Shown: positions 18,041-32,015, counted from the first letter of the stretch. The stretch: DNA of 64,000 nucleotides from Vibrio gazogenes (GCF_002196515.1 NZ_CP018835.1:2666001-2730000), one strand, 5' to 3'. The notes: generated by a model not told the origin, from the sequence alone. Translations and numbers: made by a program.

Positions 18041-19216
18041 TCAATATTGTTCCACTTGGGTCGGTTTTACATTTTCAATCGGGTAGCATCCCAGCACTTT
18101 GAGGAATTTGGTTAAGTGGGTCAGTTCTTCCAAAGCTTTCTGCATTTCGGGAGAGGCCAAATGTGCAGCTAAGTCAACATAGAACATCTCTTCCCAAGGG
18201 TTGCCCATTACTGGTCTCGACTCTAGTTTAGTCATATTAATTCCCAGCTTTTGTAACACTTGAAGCGTTGAAACCAGAGCGCCTGCTTCTTGGGATGTTG
18301 CCATAATAAGGGTTGTTTTCGCGGGGATTTGTAAGGAAACTTCGACCGATTTGCGAGCCACGATAATGAAACGGGTATAATTCTCGGTTTGATTGGCAAT
18401 ATTGGTTTTGATCGGTTGTAACCCATACAGTTTTCCGCTGGAAGCATTGCCGATGGCGACAACATCATGACGATTCATCGCTTTGACTTTTTGCATGGCA
18501 TCCGCGGTACTGATGCAAGATTCGAGTGTGGCATGACGCATATAACCTAAAAACTCACTGCACTGTTGCAGAGGTTGTGGATGGGAGTAAAGGACTTTAA
18601 TCTCTTCCAGAGGAATATCTTGCGTTGCCAACAGGCAATGTTCTATCGGTAAGGTTAATTCCCCGACAATGTGTAATGTTGTGCGCTGGAGTAGATCATA
18701 CACTTCGTTGATTGAACCAGAGCTGGTATTTTCTATCGGTAATACACCATAATCTGCATGGCCTGACTCAACCGCTTTGGTCACATCCTTGAACTGCTCG
18801 CTATTCATCTCAATCAGTTCGACATTTTTCCGACTAAAATATTCACGCGTTGCCAAATGTGAGTAGGAACCTTTGGCCCCCAGAAAAGCGACGCGAGATG
18901 TTGGTTTTCTGTGCACTGGGTTGGCTAAATTTTGTAAATAGTTTTGTTGGAGTAATACTGAATCTTCAATGATGGTATAGAACACTTTGGTGATATAGGG
19001 CGCATCTAACTGGTATTTTTCTTTACCATTATTGATCAGTTTCACCAGTAATTGTTGTTCTCTGTCGGCATCACGCACGGGTTTGGCTGTTTCCACCTTG
19101 CTTTTGGCAACTTCAATGCTCAATTTACGGCGTTCTGAAAGTAATTGAAGTAACTGATCGTCTAACTCGTTCAGTCTTAAGCGAATATCCTGCAAAGAGT
19201 ACTTCTGAGACGTCAT
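18041..19216 (-). CDS. pheA: Bifunctional chorismate mutase / prephenate dehydratase (P-protein)
   Basis: Makes phenylpyruvate from chorismate via prephenate in phenylalanine synthesis. Residues 1-90 are AroQ chorismate mutase (IRLRLNELDDQLLQLLSERR). The prephenate dehydratase domain (about 105-290) has FLGAKGSYSH and the catalytic segment NTSSGSINEVYDLL. A C-terminal ACT domain has GALV and ESRP, the Phe-binding motifs. It has 391 residues (E. coli 386). It stands alone downstream of raiA, with its own promoter and a terminator-like hairpin in the leader. Confidence 0.95.
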   Translation of the reverse strand: MTSQKYSLQDIRLRLNELDDQLLQLLSERRKLSIEVAKSKVETAKPVRDADREQQLLVKLINNGKEKYQLDAPYITKVFYTIIEDSVLLQQNYLQNLANPVHRKPTSRVAFLGAKGSYSHLATREYFSRKNVELIEMNSEQFKDVTKAVESGHADYGVLPIENTSSGSINEVYDLLQRTTLHIVGELTLPIEHCLLATQDIPLEEIKVLYSHPQPLQQCSEFLGYMRHATLESCISTADAMQKVKAMNRHDVVAIGNASSGKLYGLQPIKTNIANQTENYTRFIIVARKSVEVSLQIPAKTTLIMATSQEAGALVSTLQVLQKLGINMTKLESRPVMGNPWEEMFYVDLAAHLASPEMQKALEELTHLTKFLKVLGCYPIENVKPTQVEQY

Positions 19217-19229
19217 TAATATATCCTCA

Positions 19230-19261
19230 TAAGAAAAGACCTCCGTACAGAGAGGCGGTCT
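19230..19261 (-). terminator. Terminator-like hairpin in the pheA leader
   Basis: On the minus strand AGACC and GGTCT pair, with an inner CC/GG, and are followed by TTTTCTT ending about 14 bases before the pheA start. This looks like an attenuator, but no short leader frame rich in phenylalanine codons is visible between the promoter and the hairpin. Confidence 0.45.
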
Positions 19262-19359
19262 CCATTTGTTATTTTATATGCGCAATGATTGTCATTTGAT
19301 TCGGAGTTTCAGCGCTGATTCATCCAGTGAATCTAAAGTCGAAAATCGTAAGTAGTCAC

Positions 19360-19388
19360 ACAATAAGCAAGGTGTCATAAGGCGTCAA
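19360..19388 (-). promoter_or_regulatory. pheA promoter
   Basis: On the minus strand TTGACG (19388-19383) and TATTGT (19365-19360) are separated by 17 bases, a good sigma-70 match. Transcription would start about 135 bases before pheA, leaving a leader long enough for regulation. The promoter lies just after the raiA terminator. Confidence 0.7.
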
Positions 19389-19390
19389 GC

Positions 19391-19417
19391 AAAAAAACAG
19401 CGCTGATTCAGCGCTGT
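19391..19417 (-). terminator. Terminator of raiA
   Basis: ACAGCGCTG (19397-19405) and CAGCGCTGT (19409-19417) form a nine-base-pair stem with a three-base loop; on the minus strand it is followed by at least six T. Confidence 0.9.
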
Positions 19418-19441
19418 TTGATATGAGAAATGATTTCTTTT

Positions 19442-19771
19442 TTATAAGGTTGTCGATGGGTCAATTTTGTCTTTATCGGTACGTTTAGCTTCTGGTTTGT
19501 GTCTCAGTTTATTGAGCTGACGTTCTAGTTTCTGTTCAACTTCATTTACAGCGATATAGAGATCTTCGTGTGTGGCCGATGCAACAAGTTGTCCTTTGGG
19601 AATCGAAATAACAGCTTCGAATTTTTTCTTTTTATCCGGCTCTTCTTGGAAGGTGGTTTGACAGCCAATGATATCAACTTGCCATTTTTCCAGTTTTTTG
19701 ATTTTCCCTTCGATATGCTCACGGATTGCAGAGGTGACTTCAATATTTTTACCGATAATGTTTACATTCAT
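19442..19771 (-). CDS. raiA: Ribosome hibernation factor RaiA/HPF short form
   Basis: Binds the 30S decoding region in stationary phase and keeps ribosomes inactive. The 109-residue product has the HPF/YfiA fold sequence: an N-terminal strand (NVNIIGKNIEVT), LEKW, HEDLYIAVNEVEQKLERQLNKLRHK. The charged C-terminal tail is typical of RaiA rather than the shorter HPF. GAGGA precedes the ATG. The bamD-raiA-pheA order is conserved in enterobacteria and vibrios. Confidence 0.92.
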   Translation of the reverse strand: MNVNIIGKNIEVTSAIREHIEGKIKKLEKWQVDIIGCQTTFQEEPDKKKKFEAVISIPKGQLVASATHEDLYIAVNEVEQKLERQLNKLRHKPEAKRTDKDKIDPSTTL

Positions 19772-20073
19772 AGATAATTCCTCTGTAGCTATCCCATCTG
19801 GATTACCTTCAGATTACCTGTTTGATATGGAAAAAATGTGATCAAAATCACTTAAATGGGTGGTAAATTCTGACGTCGAACCAAACGTGATCTGTCGCAA
19901 AGAGTCATCGAGAGAAAGTGAGAAAAGGGTTGAGAATATTTTACGTCACGTTAGATTAGAAGAAGGTTGAACTGAAAAATATTTGTTTTTTAGTGGTTTT
20001 TTTCAGCCTGATAAAAAGCCGTTGGTTAAAACATCATCAAACCGGCTGCTCAGCCAATTCGCATCGCTTCTCC
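19772..20073. other. Intergenic region between raiA and bamD
   Basis: About 300 bases without a gene. It must hold the raiA promoter. A second minus-strand stem-loop ends with TTTTT: AGCCG (near 20046) pairs with CGGCT (near 20021) across a 20-odd base loop. This could end a short transcript or act as a second terminator of bamD. No small reading frame of interest is seen. Confidence 0.4.
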
Positions 20074-20111
20074 AAAAATGGATTGCTCCTCCAAAGTGAA
20101 GAAGAGCAATC
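20074..20111 (-). terminator. Terminator of bamD
   Basis: GATTGCTC (20081-20088) pairs with GAGCAATC (20104-20111); on the minus strand it is followed by CATTTTTGG. It lies 27 bases after the bamD stop. Confidence 0.75.
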
Positions 20112-20137
20112 TGTATCAGCCTGTTTTATTCGTGTGT

Positions 20138-20866
20138 TTATTTGACGGGGTTTAATTTGATGAGTGTCTGCGTCCGCTTCACTGCGTCAGTTAACCCCAG
20201 TTGTTGATAGGCTTGCAATTGTATTTGCAATGACTTTCTTGCAGCTTCAGTATTTGGGAAGGTTTTTTGTAATTCCTGACAACGTCTGATCGCTGCTATC
20301 CATGCTTCCCTTCTCAAATAAAAATCCGCCGTTGCCAAGTCGTAATTAGCCAGCCTGTTCTTTAGTGCCAAAAGGCGTTGATGAGCATCTTTGGCGTAAG
20401 GGCTGTTTGGGTAGCGCTCAAGTAATTTTTTAAAATCGGCAAAAGCTTCTTTCGCGGGTTCAGGATCGCGATCTGACCGATCAATATTAAACAGATCCTG
20501 CATAAAATTGGCATCTTGGGCGATGTTGGTTAAGCCCCGCATATAGAGCACCCAATCGATTTTATCGTGCGTTGGATTCAAGCGCATAAAGCGATCAATT
20601 GTTGCCAGACTCATCGCGAGCTGATCACTTTTATAATAAGCGTAGATCAGATCAAGCTGGACCTGTTTTGAATACGCTCCGAACGGATAGCGTGAGTCCA
20701 TGGCTTCCAATTTTTCAATGGCACTGGTCCAATTACCGTTTTGCAAAGAGACTTTGGCTTCTGAATAGAGCTGTGAAGGAGGGATATCGGGAACAACGTG
20801 TTCACTGCTGGAGCATCCCGCTAGAAGTGTCAGCGCAAGTAGACCTGATAAAGCTTGGTATTTCAT
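20138..20866 (-). CDS. bamD: Outer membrane assembly lipoprotein BamD
   Basis: Essential lipoprotein of the BAM complex that inserts beta-barrel proteins into the outer membrane. The lipobox LLAGC puts the acylated Cys at residue 17; no Asp follows at +2, consistent with outer-membrane sorting. Tetratricopeptide-like repeats follow (WTSAIEKLEAMDSRYPFGAY, LIYAYYKSDQLAMSL, LLERYPNSPYAKDA). The length of 242 is normal. It is divergent from rluD, as in E. coli. Confidence 0.94.
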   Translation of the reverse strand: MKYQALSGLLALTLLAGCSSSEHVVPDIPPSQLYSEAKVSLQNGNWTSAIEKLEAMDSRYPFGAYSKQVQLDLIYAYYKSDQLAMSLATIDRFMRLNPTHDKIDWVLYMRGLTNIAQDANFMQDLFNIDRSDRDPEPAKEAFADFKKLLERYPNSPYAKDAHQRLLALKNRLANYDLATADFYLRREAWIAAIRRCQELQKTFPNTEAARKSLQIQLQAYQQLGLTDAVKRTQTLIKLNPVK

Positions 20867-21017
20867 GTCAGAAGTGGCTTCCTTTAATTCAAAATAGTTC
20901 AGTGAAAGTTCTCTTTGGAAAAGGTTACGTTACTTTCTCTGTGGTAACAGATACAATAGTGCATCATTTTATCCATACTAGGGACTATTAGTCTCCTTGT
21001 TTTTTAAAAAGTTCGAT

Positions 21018-21998
21018 ATGGCTCAGCAGATTGAATTAAAGAGTACCGTAAGAGATAGCCAGTTAGGACAACGCCTCGATCAGGCGATTGCCGAACTGTT
21101 TTCTGATTTTTCCCGTTCTCGTCTTAAAGAATGGTTACTTGCCGGCAAAGTGGTTGTTGATGGCGAAGTGGTGATTAAACCTCGTCAGAAAGTGATGGGA
21201 GGGGAAGAAATTGTCCTTCACGCTGAACTGGAAGATGAAGAGCGCTGGCTTCCTCAGGATATTGCGTTGGATATCGTCTATGAAGATGATGATATCTTGG
21301 TGATTAATAAACCTCGTAATTTTGTGGTTCATCCCGGTGCAGGAACACCCGATGGCACGGTGTTGAATGCATTACTGCATCATTACCCACAAATTGCGGA
21401 AGTACCGAGAGCGGGAATTGTCCATCGTCTGGACAAAGACACGACTGGCCTGATGGTGGTTGCCAAGACCGTTCCGGCTCAAACTCGTTTGGTTCGGGCG
21501 CTTCAGAAGCGAAAAATCACCCGAGAATATGAAGCGATTGCAATCGGAACAATGACCGCTGGCGGGTTGGTTGATCAACCGATTGGTCGGCATTCGACTA
21601 AACGAACATTGATGGCCGTATCCCCGATGGGAAAACCAGCCGTGACGCATTACCGGGTGGCAGAACATTTCCGTGAGCATACGCGGATTAGATTGCGCTT
21701 GGAAACCGGACGAACTCACCAGATTCGAGTACATATGGCATCGATTCAGCATCCGTTGTTGGGCGATATTGCATATGGCGGGCGAGTCAGAATTCCGAAA
21801 GGTGCAGATGACGAGGTTGTATCGTTGATCAGAAACTTTGATCGTCAGGCGCTACACGCGGTTATGTTGCGGTTTGAACATCCGATGACAGGAGAAGAAC
21901 TGGAATTTCATGCCCCTGTGCCAGAAGATATGGTGATTCTGACCGAAGCATTACGTGATGATATCAACAAATATGGAAAAGATGAGTATTCATCATGA
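21018..21998 (+). CDS. rluD: 23S rRNA pseudouridine 1911/1915/1917 synthase RluD
   Basis: Isomerises three uridines in helix 69 of 23S rRNA. An S4-like RNA-binding domain spans about residues 17-80 (QRLDQAIAELF..SRSRLKEWLLAGKV). The catalytic motif HRLDKDTTGLMVVAKT holds the nucleophilic Asp. ATG 21018 gives 326 residues, the same as E. coli, and the conserved MAQQ start; an upstream TTG in frame (20997) is not supported. The next gene overlaps its stop. Confidence 0.94.
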   Translation: MAQQIELKSTVRDSQLGQRLDQAIAELFSDFSRSRLKEWLLAGKVVVDGEVVIKPRQKVMGGEEIVLHAELEDEERWLPQDIALDIVYEDDDILVINKPRNFVVHPGAGTPDGTVLNALLHHYPQIAEVPRAGIVHRLDKDTTGLMVVAKTVPAQTRLVRALQKRKITREYEAIAIGTMTAGGLVDQPIGRHSTKRTLMAVSPMGKPAVTHYRVAEHFREHTRIRLRLETGRTHQIRVHMASIQHPLLGDIAYGGRVRIPKGADDEVVSLIRNFDRQALHAVMLRFEHPMTGEELEFHAPVPEDMVILTEALRDDINKYGKDEYSS

Positions 21999-22714
21999 TT
22001 ATCCCGGACTGGCAGCTTCCTCAAAATGTTCGGGCAGTTTCTTCGACGCGCCAACGGGGTGTGTCCACCGGGAAATATCACAGCCTTAACTTGGGAATGC
22101 ATGTCGGTGATTCTGCGGAACATGTTGCAGAAAATCGTCAACGGATGATCGGTTATGCAGACATGCCTTCAACACCGGTATGGATGAATCAAACTCATTC
22201 AACACAAGTGCTTCCTGTTCATCAACCAACTACTGATGTGCTGGATGCCGATGGACTTTTCACTCGGACACCGGGTGTTGTTTGTGCGGTGATGACGGCA
22301 GACTGTTTACCTGTTCTGATGACGAATACGTCAGGAACTGAGGTTGCAGCGGTTCATGCCGGCTGGCGAGGGTTAGCACACGGTATTCTTGAAGAGGCTG
22401 TCGCCTGCTTCTCCGAGGATGTGATGGTATGGGTAGGGCCTGCGATCAGTAAAGCTGCTTTTGAGGTCGGTGATGATGTGGTCGCCGCGTTTACTCAGGC
22501 AGACCCACTGGCAGAACAAGCATTTCAACCACGTCAGCAAGATGGAAAGTGGTCCGCGGATTTGGTGCGATTGGCGCAACAACGACTACACCGAATCGGG
22601 GTTGAACGTGTTGCCGTCAGTGGTTTATGTACATACAGTGATAGCCATAACTTTTTTTCTTTTCGACGGGATGGTGTGACGGGAAGACAAGCTTCATTTA
22701 TTTGGATCAAATAA
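21995..22714 (+). CDS. pgeF: Peptidoglycan editing factor PgeF (YfiH, laccase-fold)
   Basis: DUF152/YfiH protein of 239 residues. In E. coli it prevents L-Ser replacing L-Ala in the peptidoglycan stem; homologues also act as purine nucleoside phosphorylases or polyphenol oxidases. The conserved TADCLPVLM, VHAGWRGL and CTYSD..FFSFRRDG motifs carry the metal-binding His and Cys residues. It is coupled to rluD by an ATGA overlap. The rluD-pgeF-clpB order is conserved. Confidence 0.92.
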   Translation: MIIPDWQLPQNVRAVSSTRQRGVSTGKYHSLNLGMHVGDSAEHVAENRQRMIGYADMPSTPVWMNQTHSTQVLPVHQPTTDVLDADGLFTRTPGVVCAVMTADCLPVLMTNTSGTEVAAVHAGWRGLAHGILEEAVACFSEDVMVWVGPAISKAAFEVGDDVVAAFTQADPLAEQAFQPRQQDGKWSADLVRLAQQRLHRIGVERVAVSGLCTYSDSHNFFSFRRDGVTGRQASFIWIK

Positions 22715-22749
22715 CCATCTTTTTATGGTGGTGATTTGTTCTCTCCCCC

Positions 22750-22778
22750 CTTGAAAAAACGATCAGGCGTATCCATTT
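22750..22778 (+). promoter_or_regulatory. Sigma-32-type heat-shock promoter of clpB
   Basis: CTTGAAA (22750-22756), a 15-base spacer and TCCATTT (22772-22778) resemble the sigma-32 consensus CTTGAAA-N11-16-CCCATNT. It lies 47 bases before the clpB start, fitting heat-shock control known for clpB. Confidence 0.7.
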
Positions 22779-22824
22779 TTCTAACAGTGAAATTTTATTG
22801 CTCCGAAACAAGCAGGAGATAGAT

Positions 22825-25398
22825 ATGCGTCTTGATCGATTTACCAGTAAATTTCAAATTGCTATTTCTGATGCCCAGTCACTCGCACTTGGGCGTGATC
22901 ACCAATATATAGAGCCTGTTCATTTAATGGTCGCTTTGCTTGATCAAAATGGCAGTCCTATCCGACCGCTTTTAACCATGTTGGATGTCGATGTTATGCA
23001 TTTACGCTCCAAACTTGGAGAAATGCTCGATCGACTTCCTAAAGTCAGTGGTATTGGTGGTGAAGTTCAATTGTCCAATACTATGGGTACAGTCTTGAAC
23101 ATGTGTGACAAGGTGGCCCAGAAACGACAAGATGCTTATATCTCTTCCGAAATTTTTCTGTTAGCAGCTTTAGAAGACAGAGGGCCTCTTGGAAAATTAC
23201 TGAAAGAAATCGGTTTGACTGAAAAAAAAGTTTCAGACGCAATAGAGAAAATCCGTGGCGGTCAGAAGGTTAATGATCCGAATGCGGAAGAGCTACGTCA
23301 AGCGCTTGAAAAATATACGATAGATCTGACTGAGCGAGCAGAGCAGGGAAAATTAGACCCGGTTATCGGTCGTGATGATGAGATCCGACGGACGATTCAG
23401 GTTCTTCAGCGCCGGACTAAGAATAACCCTGTGATCATTGGTGAGCCAGGGGTGGGTAAAACCGCTATTGTGGAAGGATTAGCGCAGCGAATTATCAATA
23501 GTGAGGTACCGGAAGGTCTTCGCGGACGTCGGGTACTTTCTCTTGATATGGGAGCATTGGTCGCTGGTGCAAAATATCGGGGTGAGTTTGAAGAACGTTT
23601 GAAGTCTGTCCTGAATGAGCTTGCTAAAGAAGAAGGGAACGTCATTCTGTTCATTGATGAACTACATACCATGGTCGGTGCCGGTAAAGGTGAAGGGTCA
23701 ATGGATGCTGGTAACATGTTGAAACCTGCATTAGCCAGAGGAGAGCTTCACTGTGTTGGCGCCACAACCTTGGATGAATATCGTCAGTATATTGAAAAAG
23801 ATGCTGCGCTTGAACGTCGCTTCCAGAAAGTATTGGTCTCTGAACCGAGTGTTGAAGATACGGTTGCGATTTTACGTGGCCTGAAAGAGCGTTACGAGCT
23901 CCATCATCACGTCGAGATTACTGACCCGGCGATTGTATCGGCAGCAAGTCTTTCTCACCGATATATCTCGGATCGGCAGCTTCCCGATAAAGCTATTGAC
24001 TTAATCGATGAAGCTGCTTCCAGCATTCGTCTGCAAATTGATTCAAAGCCAGAAGCGTTGGATAAACTAGAGCGTAAGATCGTACAGTTAAAAATAGAAC
24101 AACAGGCGCTCAGTAATGAGCATGATGATGCCAGTGAAAAACGACTGAATATTCTCAATGATGAATTGCAAGAGAAAGAGCGGGAATATGCGGAGCTAGA
24201 AGAGATCTGGAATGCTGAAAAAGCGGCGCTTTCTGGTACTCAACACATTAAAGCCGAACTTGAACAAGCCCGTTTGGATCTTGAAGTTGCTCGTAGAGCA
24301 ACTGATCTAAACCGAATGTCAGAACTTCAGTATGGGCGCATTCCTGAATTAGAGAAGCAGTTGGATCTCGCGACTCAAGCCGAAATGCAGGAAATGACCT
24401 TATTGAAGAATAAAGTAACGGATGCTGAAATTGCAGAAGTTCTGTCAAGGCAAACTGGTATTCCAGTTTCAAAAATGCTTGAAGCTGAGAAAGAAAAACT
24501 GCTACGTATGGAAGATGCGTTGCACAAACGGGTTATTGGGCAAGGGGAAGCCGTTGAGGTTGTATCCAATGCGATCCGCCGCAGCCGGGCGGGTTTATCA
24601 GATCCCAATCGACCTATCGGTTCGTTCCTATTCTTGGGGCCAACCGGGGTTGGTAAAACAGAATTGTGTAAAACGCTCGCCAACTTTATGTTCGACAGTG
24701 ATGATGCCATGGTGCGAATCGATATGTCCGAATTTATGGAGAAACACTCTGTCGCTCGTTTAGTTGGTGCACCTCCCGGCTACGTCGGATACGAAGAAGG
24801 TGGATATTTGACAGAAGCCGTCCGCAGAAAACCTTATTCTGTCATTTTATTGGATGAGGTTGAGAAAGCACATGCTGACGTTTTTAACATTCTGCTTCAG
24901 GTTTTGGATGATGGACGATTAACTGACGGGCAGGGGCGAACGGTCGATTTTCGTAATACCGTAGTGATCATGACTTCTAATTTAGGTTCTTCACATATTC
25001 AGGAACACTTTAAAGAACTGAATTATGAATCAATGAAGGAACAAGTGATGGATGTTGTCAGTAAACATTTCCGTCCTGAGTTCCTCAACAGGATTGATGA
25101 ATGTGTGGTATTTCATCCATTGGGCAGAGGGCAAATCAAGTCGATTGCATCTATTCAGATTGAACATCTGCGTCAACGGATGCAGGAAAAAGATTATGAT
25201 CTTGACGTTGAAGATGTCGCATTAGAATTGATTGCTCAAGTTGGTTATGACCCAGTTTATGGTGCGAGACCACTTAAACGAGCCATACAGCAATCCATAG
25301 AAAACCCATTAGCGAAATCAATTCTGAGTGGAGAATTGCTACCAGGGGTACCGATTCGTCTTTCAGTTGAAGATAGTCAGATTGTAATGTCACAGTAG
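22825..25398 (+). CDS. clpB: ClpB disaggregase
   Basis: Hsp100 AAA+ chaperone that extracts proteins from aggregates with DnaK. In order: Clp N-domain repeats (residues 1-145), first AAA module with Walker [10 protein letters not shown] and Walker B VILFIDE, the coiled-coil middle domain (about 400-530), and a second AAA module with GPTGVGKTE and the C-terminal small domain. ATG 22825 (GGAGATAG upstream) gives 857 residues, exactly the E. coli length; the frame is open nine codons further back without an ATG. Confidence 0.96.
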   Translation: MRLDRFTSKFQIAISDAQSLALGRDHQYIEPVHLMVALLDQNGSPIRPLLTMLDVDVMHLRSKLGEMLDRLPKVSGIGGEVQLSNTMGTVLNMCDKVAQKRQDAYISSEIFLLAALEDRGPLGKLLKEIGLTEKKVSDAIEKIRGGQKVNDPNAEELRQALEKYTIDLTERAEQGKLDPVIGRDDEIRRTIQVLQRRTKNNPVIIGEPGVGKTAIVEGLAQRIINSEVPEGLRGRRVLSLDMGALVAGAKYRGEFEERLKSVLNELAKEEGNVILFIDELHTMVGAGKGEGSMDAGNMLKPALARGELHCVGATTLDEYRQYIEKDAALERRFQKVLVSEPSVEDTVAILRGLKERYELHHHVEITDPAIVSAASLSHRYISDRQLPDKAIDLIDEAASSIRLQIDSKPEALDKLERKIVQLKIEQQALSNEHDDASEKRLNILNDELQEKEREYAELEEIWNAEKAALSGTQHIKAELEQARLDLEVARRATDLNRMSELQYGRIPELEKQLDLATQAEMQEMTLLKNKVTDAEIAEVLSRQTGIPVSKMLEAEKEKLLRMEDALHKRVIGQGEAVEVVSNAIRRSRAGLSDPNRPIGSFLFLGPTGVGKTELCKTLANFMFDSDDAMVRIDMSEFMEKHSVARLVGAPPGYVGYEEGGYLTEAVRRKPYSVILLDEVEKAHADVFNILLQVLDDGRLTDGQGRTVDFRNTVVIMTSNLGSSHIQEHFKELNYESMKEQVMDVVSKHFRPEFLNRIDECVVFHPLGRGQIKSIASIQIEHLRQRMQEKDYDLDVEDVALELIAQVGYDPVYGARPLKRAIQQSIENPLAKSILSGELLPGVPIRLSVEDSQIVMSQ

Positions 25399-25420
25399 TT
25401 CGGCTGGGTTGAAATCACAA

Positions 25421-25447
25421 AAGAGGTGTCTTATGGCACCTCTTTTT
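25421..25447 (+). terminator. Terminator of clpB
   Basis: AAGAGGTG (25421-25428) pairs with CACCTCTT (25437-25444) and is followed by further T. It lies 22 bases after the clpB stop. Confidence 0.9.
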
Positions 25448-25562
25448 ACATGAGAGGTGCGTAAAATACGTGATAACCCGAATGAAAGTGCTATAAAACT
25501 AACCGCTTCGATTGATATTTAATCTGTTGGACAAAAAAAGCGATAATTTATAGTTTTTGCTA

Positions 25563-25590
25563 TTGCTAAGTTAAATTAACGCCATATAAT
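25563..25590 (+). promoter_or_regulatory. rRNA promoter P1
   Basis: TTGCTA, a 16-base spacer and TATAAT are followed by GCGCCTC, a GC-rich discriminator like that of E. coli rrn P1 promoters (stringent and growth-rate control). AT-rich sequence upstream fits an UP element. Confidence 0.75.
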
Positions 25591-25673
25591 GCGCCTCGTT
25601 GTCTCGGGATTCAGTCACGATTCAATGACGGATTTTGAGTCTTAAGTGCTCAAAAAAGAGAATAAAAAAGTGT

Positions 25674-25701
25674 TTGACACCAAGATTTATCTCGCTAAAA
25701 T
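25674..25701 (+). promoter_or_regulatory. rRNA promoter P2
   Basis: TTGACA (25674-25679), a 16-base spacer and TAAAAT (25696-25701), about 110 bases downstream of P1, the usual tandem arrangement. Confidence 0.75.
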
Positions 25702-25742
25702 GTCCGTCCGCTTCAAGTGCTGATTAAGCGCTTCGGAGCTAA

Positions 25743-25754
25743 GCTCTTTAACAA
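25743..25754 (+). promoter_or_regulatory. boxA antitermination site in the rRNA leader
   Basis: GCTCTTTAACAA is the rrn boxA element bound by NusB/NusE to make transcription resistant to Rho. A second copy lies before 23S. Confidence 0.8.
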
Positions 25755-25980
25755 TATAGACCAATCAATCTGTGTGGGCACTCGTCGATAAATATCCAAT
25801 AAGATTTTATCAATGAACCGAGTGACCAATATCAAGTTGGAAAACAGTTTACTGTTATCTGACAAGAGCACAGTCAATTCAACATTACTTATGTAATGTC
25901 ACTTTTTGCTTCTGCTTTTTTTTAAGCGGAGACGAAAAGCAGTATTCATTGAGCCGACACTTCGGTGTCACAAAAACTTT

Positions 25981-27521
<1,541 letters not shown>

Positions 27522-27583
27522 CGAAAAGATATTTGAGATGAGTGTCCACACAGATTGATTTGGTTTATAAGCAAAGAGAGTTT

Positions 27584-27660
27584 GGGTCTGTAGCTCAGGT
27601 GGTTAGAGCGTTCGCCTGATAAGCGAGAGGTCGGTGGTTCAAGTCCACTCAGACCCACCA
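27584..27660 (+). tRNA. tRNA-Ile (GAT)
   Basis: 77-base cloverleaf in the 16S-23S spacer. Acceptor GGGTCTG pairs with CAGACCC, anticodon loop CTGATAA, T-arm GGTTCAAGTCC, and encoded CCA. Confidence 0.97.
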
Positions 27661-27754
27661 AAATCTTCGAATAGCGGCGTTAGTTTCCTCGTTGTGTATA
27701 AACGATACACGTCCTCGAAAACTGCCTTGCTCTTCAATGATTTTACCTATAGAT

Positions 27755-27830
27755 GGGGCTATAGCTCAGCTGGGAGAGCGCCTGCCTTGCACGCAGGAGG
27801 TCTGCGGTTCGATCCCGCATAGCTCCACCA
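27755..27830 (+). tRNA. tRNA-Ala (TGC)
   Basis: 76-base cloverleaf. Acceptor GGGGCTA pairs with TAGCTCC, anticodon loop CTTGCAC, T-arm GGTTCGATCCC, and encoded CCA. It is the second spacer tRNA. Confidence 0.97.
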
Positions 27831-27889
27831 TCTTTAAAGGTTTTTAAGACAGAATCTTTAAAAATGGTTTTGTAATATACAAAATCTTT

Positions 27890-27901
27890 GCTCTTTAACA
27901 A
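27890..27901 (+). promoter_or_regulatory. boxA before 23S rRNA
   Basis: GCTCTTTAACAA, identical to the leader boxA, re-establishes antitermination in the spacer. Confidence 0.75.
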
Positions 27902-28130
27902 TTTGGAAAGCTGACAAAATAATGTGTGTTTCTTTGGAAACAGACGATTATTTGTAAAAGTTCTCAATCCTTTCTCGAAAGAGAAAGACCAACACAATCA
28001 AGTGTTCTTGGAATGACACGATTTAGTGTCTATTCAATTGAGTCCGGCAAAACCAGTCTCTCACTCATGTAAAATAATGAGAGACACCTAGGTTACTGAT
28101 AATGCAGCTCGAAACTTCTTCGGGTTGTAT

Positions 28131-31020
<2,890 letters not shown>

Positions 31021-31097
31021 ACAACACCGAAGGGGTTTTAGGGCTCATAAGAGACTTGATTGTGTAGAGAGAATCAGCTTTTCGAATTGAAAGAATT

Positions 31098-31217
31098 TGC
31101 TTGGCGACGATAGCGTTTTGGACCCACCTGACTCCATGCCGAACTCAGACGTGAAACGAAACAGCGCCGATGGTAGTGTGGGGTCTCCCCATGTGAGAGT
31201 AGGACATCGCCAGGCTT
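31098..31217 (+). rRNA. rrf: 5S ribosomal RNA
   Basis: 120 bases. The ends TGCTTGGCGA and TCGCCAGGCTT pair, and CCGAACTCAGACGTGAAACG and GGTAGTGTGGGGTCTCCCCA are the conserved internal segments. Confidence 0.96.
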
Positions 31218-31306
31218 ACTTCCTTGTTTTTAGATTTTGAAACATCTGAAGGCAAAACTAAATAAAGCATCTAATCAATAAGACTTTATTTGGTAAAAAA
31301 TTGAGT

Positions 31307-31383
31307 GGAGCGGTAGTTCAGTTGGTTAGAATACCGGCCTGTCACGCCGGGGGTCGCGGGTTCGAGTCCCGTCCGCTCCGCCA
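31307..31383 (+). tRNA. tRNA-Asp (GTC)
   Basis: 77-base cloverleaf after 5S. Acceptor GGAGCGG pairs with CCGCTCC, anticodon loop CTGTCAC, T-arm GGTTCGAGTCC, encoded GCCA. Confidence 0.97.
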
Positions 31384-31412
31384 CTTATTTATATTTCGCT
31401 TTTAGCGATTAC

Positions 31413-31546
<134 letters not shown>

Positions 31547-31563
31547 TTTGAGTGGTAACAGAG

Positions 31564-31592
31564 TTGACACAGATCTGTGTGGTGAGTATTTT
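31564..31592 (+). promoter_or_regulatory. Promoter with palindromic operator just inside attL
   Basis: TTGACA (31564-31569), a 17-base spacer and TATTTT (31587-31592). A perfect 14-base palindrome ACACAGATCTGTGT (31567-31580) overlaps the -35, a likely repressor or excision-factor site. The promoter faces the small gene at 31822. Confidence 0.5.
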
Positions 31593-31821
31593 TTAAACCC
31601 ACAGGCGTAGAACCCTGTTTAATTTAACTCAGAAGCATAAAGGCAATTTAAGAGCTTTATGTATTGCTCTCTCATTTCAATATTATGGTGAGTTGGGTAA
31701 GGGCGCTTTATGCGCGCCGTCTTCTGAGTGGACGGGGTTCTAACCTTATTCAGCTCACCACCCCTTAGCTTAGAACCTTCGCGGTGGTGTCTATGGTTAA
31801 AATATTCACTCAGAGGGTAGG

Positions 31822-31989
31822 ATGCCAGAAACAAACCTTAAAAGACTCGATTTAGCTCATACAGCACGCTTACACCTTATTGATTTGATTGCTTACGCTA
31901 AGCAAGAAGATTTAAACGAATTAAGAGAAGTGTTGGTTTATCTCAATAATCTGATCACATTTGATGAGCAGGAAAATCCACAGAGATAA
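31822..31989 (+). CDS. Small provirus protein of unknown function, 55 aa
   Basis: ATG 31822 with AGAGGG upstream opens a 55-residue acidic, helical, leucine-rich frame (starting MPETNLKRLDLAHTARLHLI) ending at TAA 31987-31989. It is the only rightward gene at the left end and has its own promoter-like sequence 230 bases upstream with an overlapping palindrome. No family is recognised. Its position next to attL would suit a lysogenic or excision-related function, but that is only a guess. A hairpin follows directly. Confidence 0.55.
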   Translation: MPETNLKRLDLAHTARLHLIDLIAYAKQEDLNELREVLVYLNNLITFDEQENPQR

Positions 31990-32015
31990 AAAAAGGCTCA
32001 CTGTAATGTGAGCCT
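31988..32015 (-). terminator. Bidirectional hairpin ending the leftward provirus operon
   Basis: AGGCTCAC (31994-32001) pairs with GTGAGCCT (32008-32015). On the minus strand it is followed by TTTTTT, so it terminates the long leftward transcript; in the other direction it closes the 55-aa gene. Confidence 0.8.

Noticed and set aside
31619..31834. Leftward 71-aa reading frame near attL
   Set aside because: Its start lies on top of the better supported 55-aa rightward gene's ribosome binding site and the sequence (many His/Arg/Thr, no domain) looks like chance.
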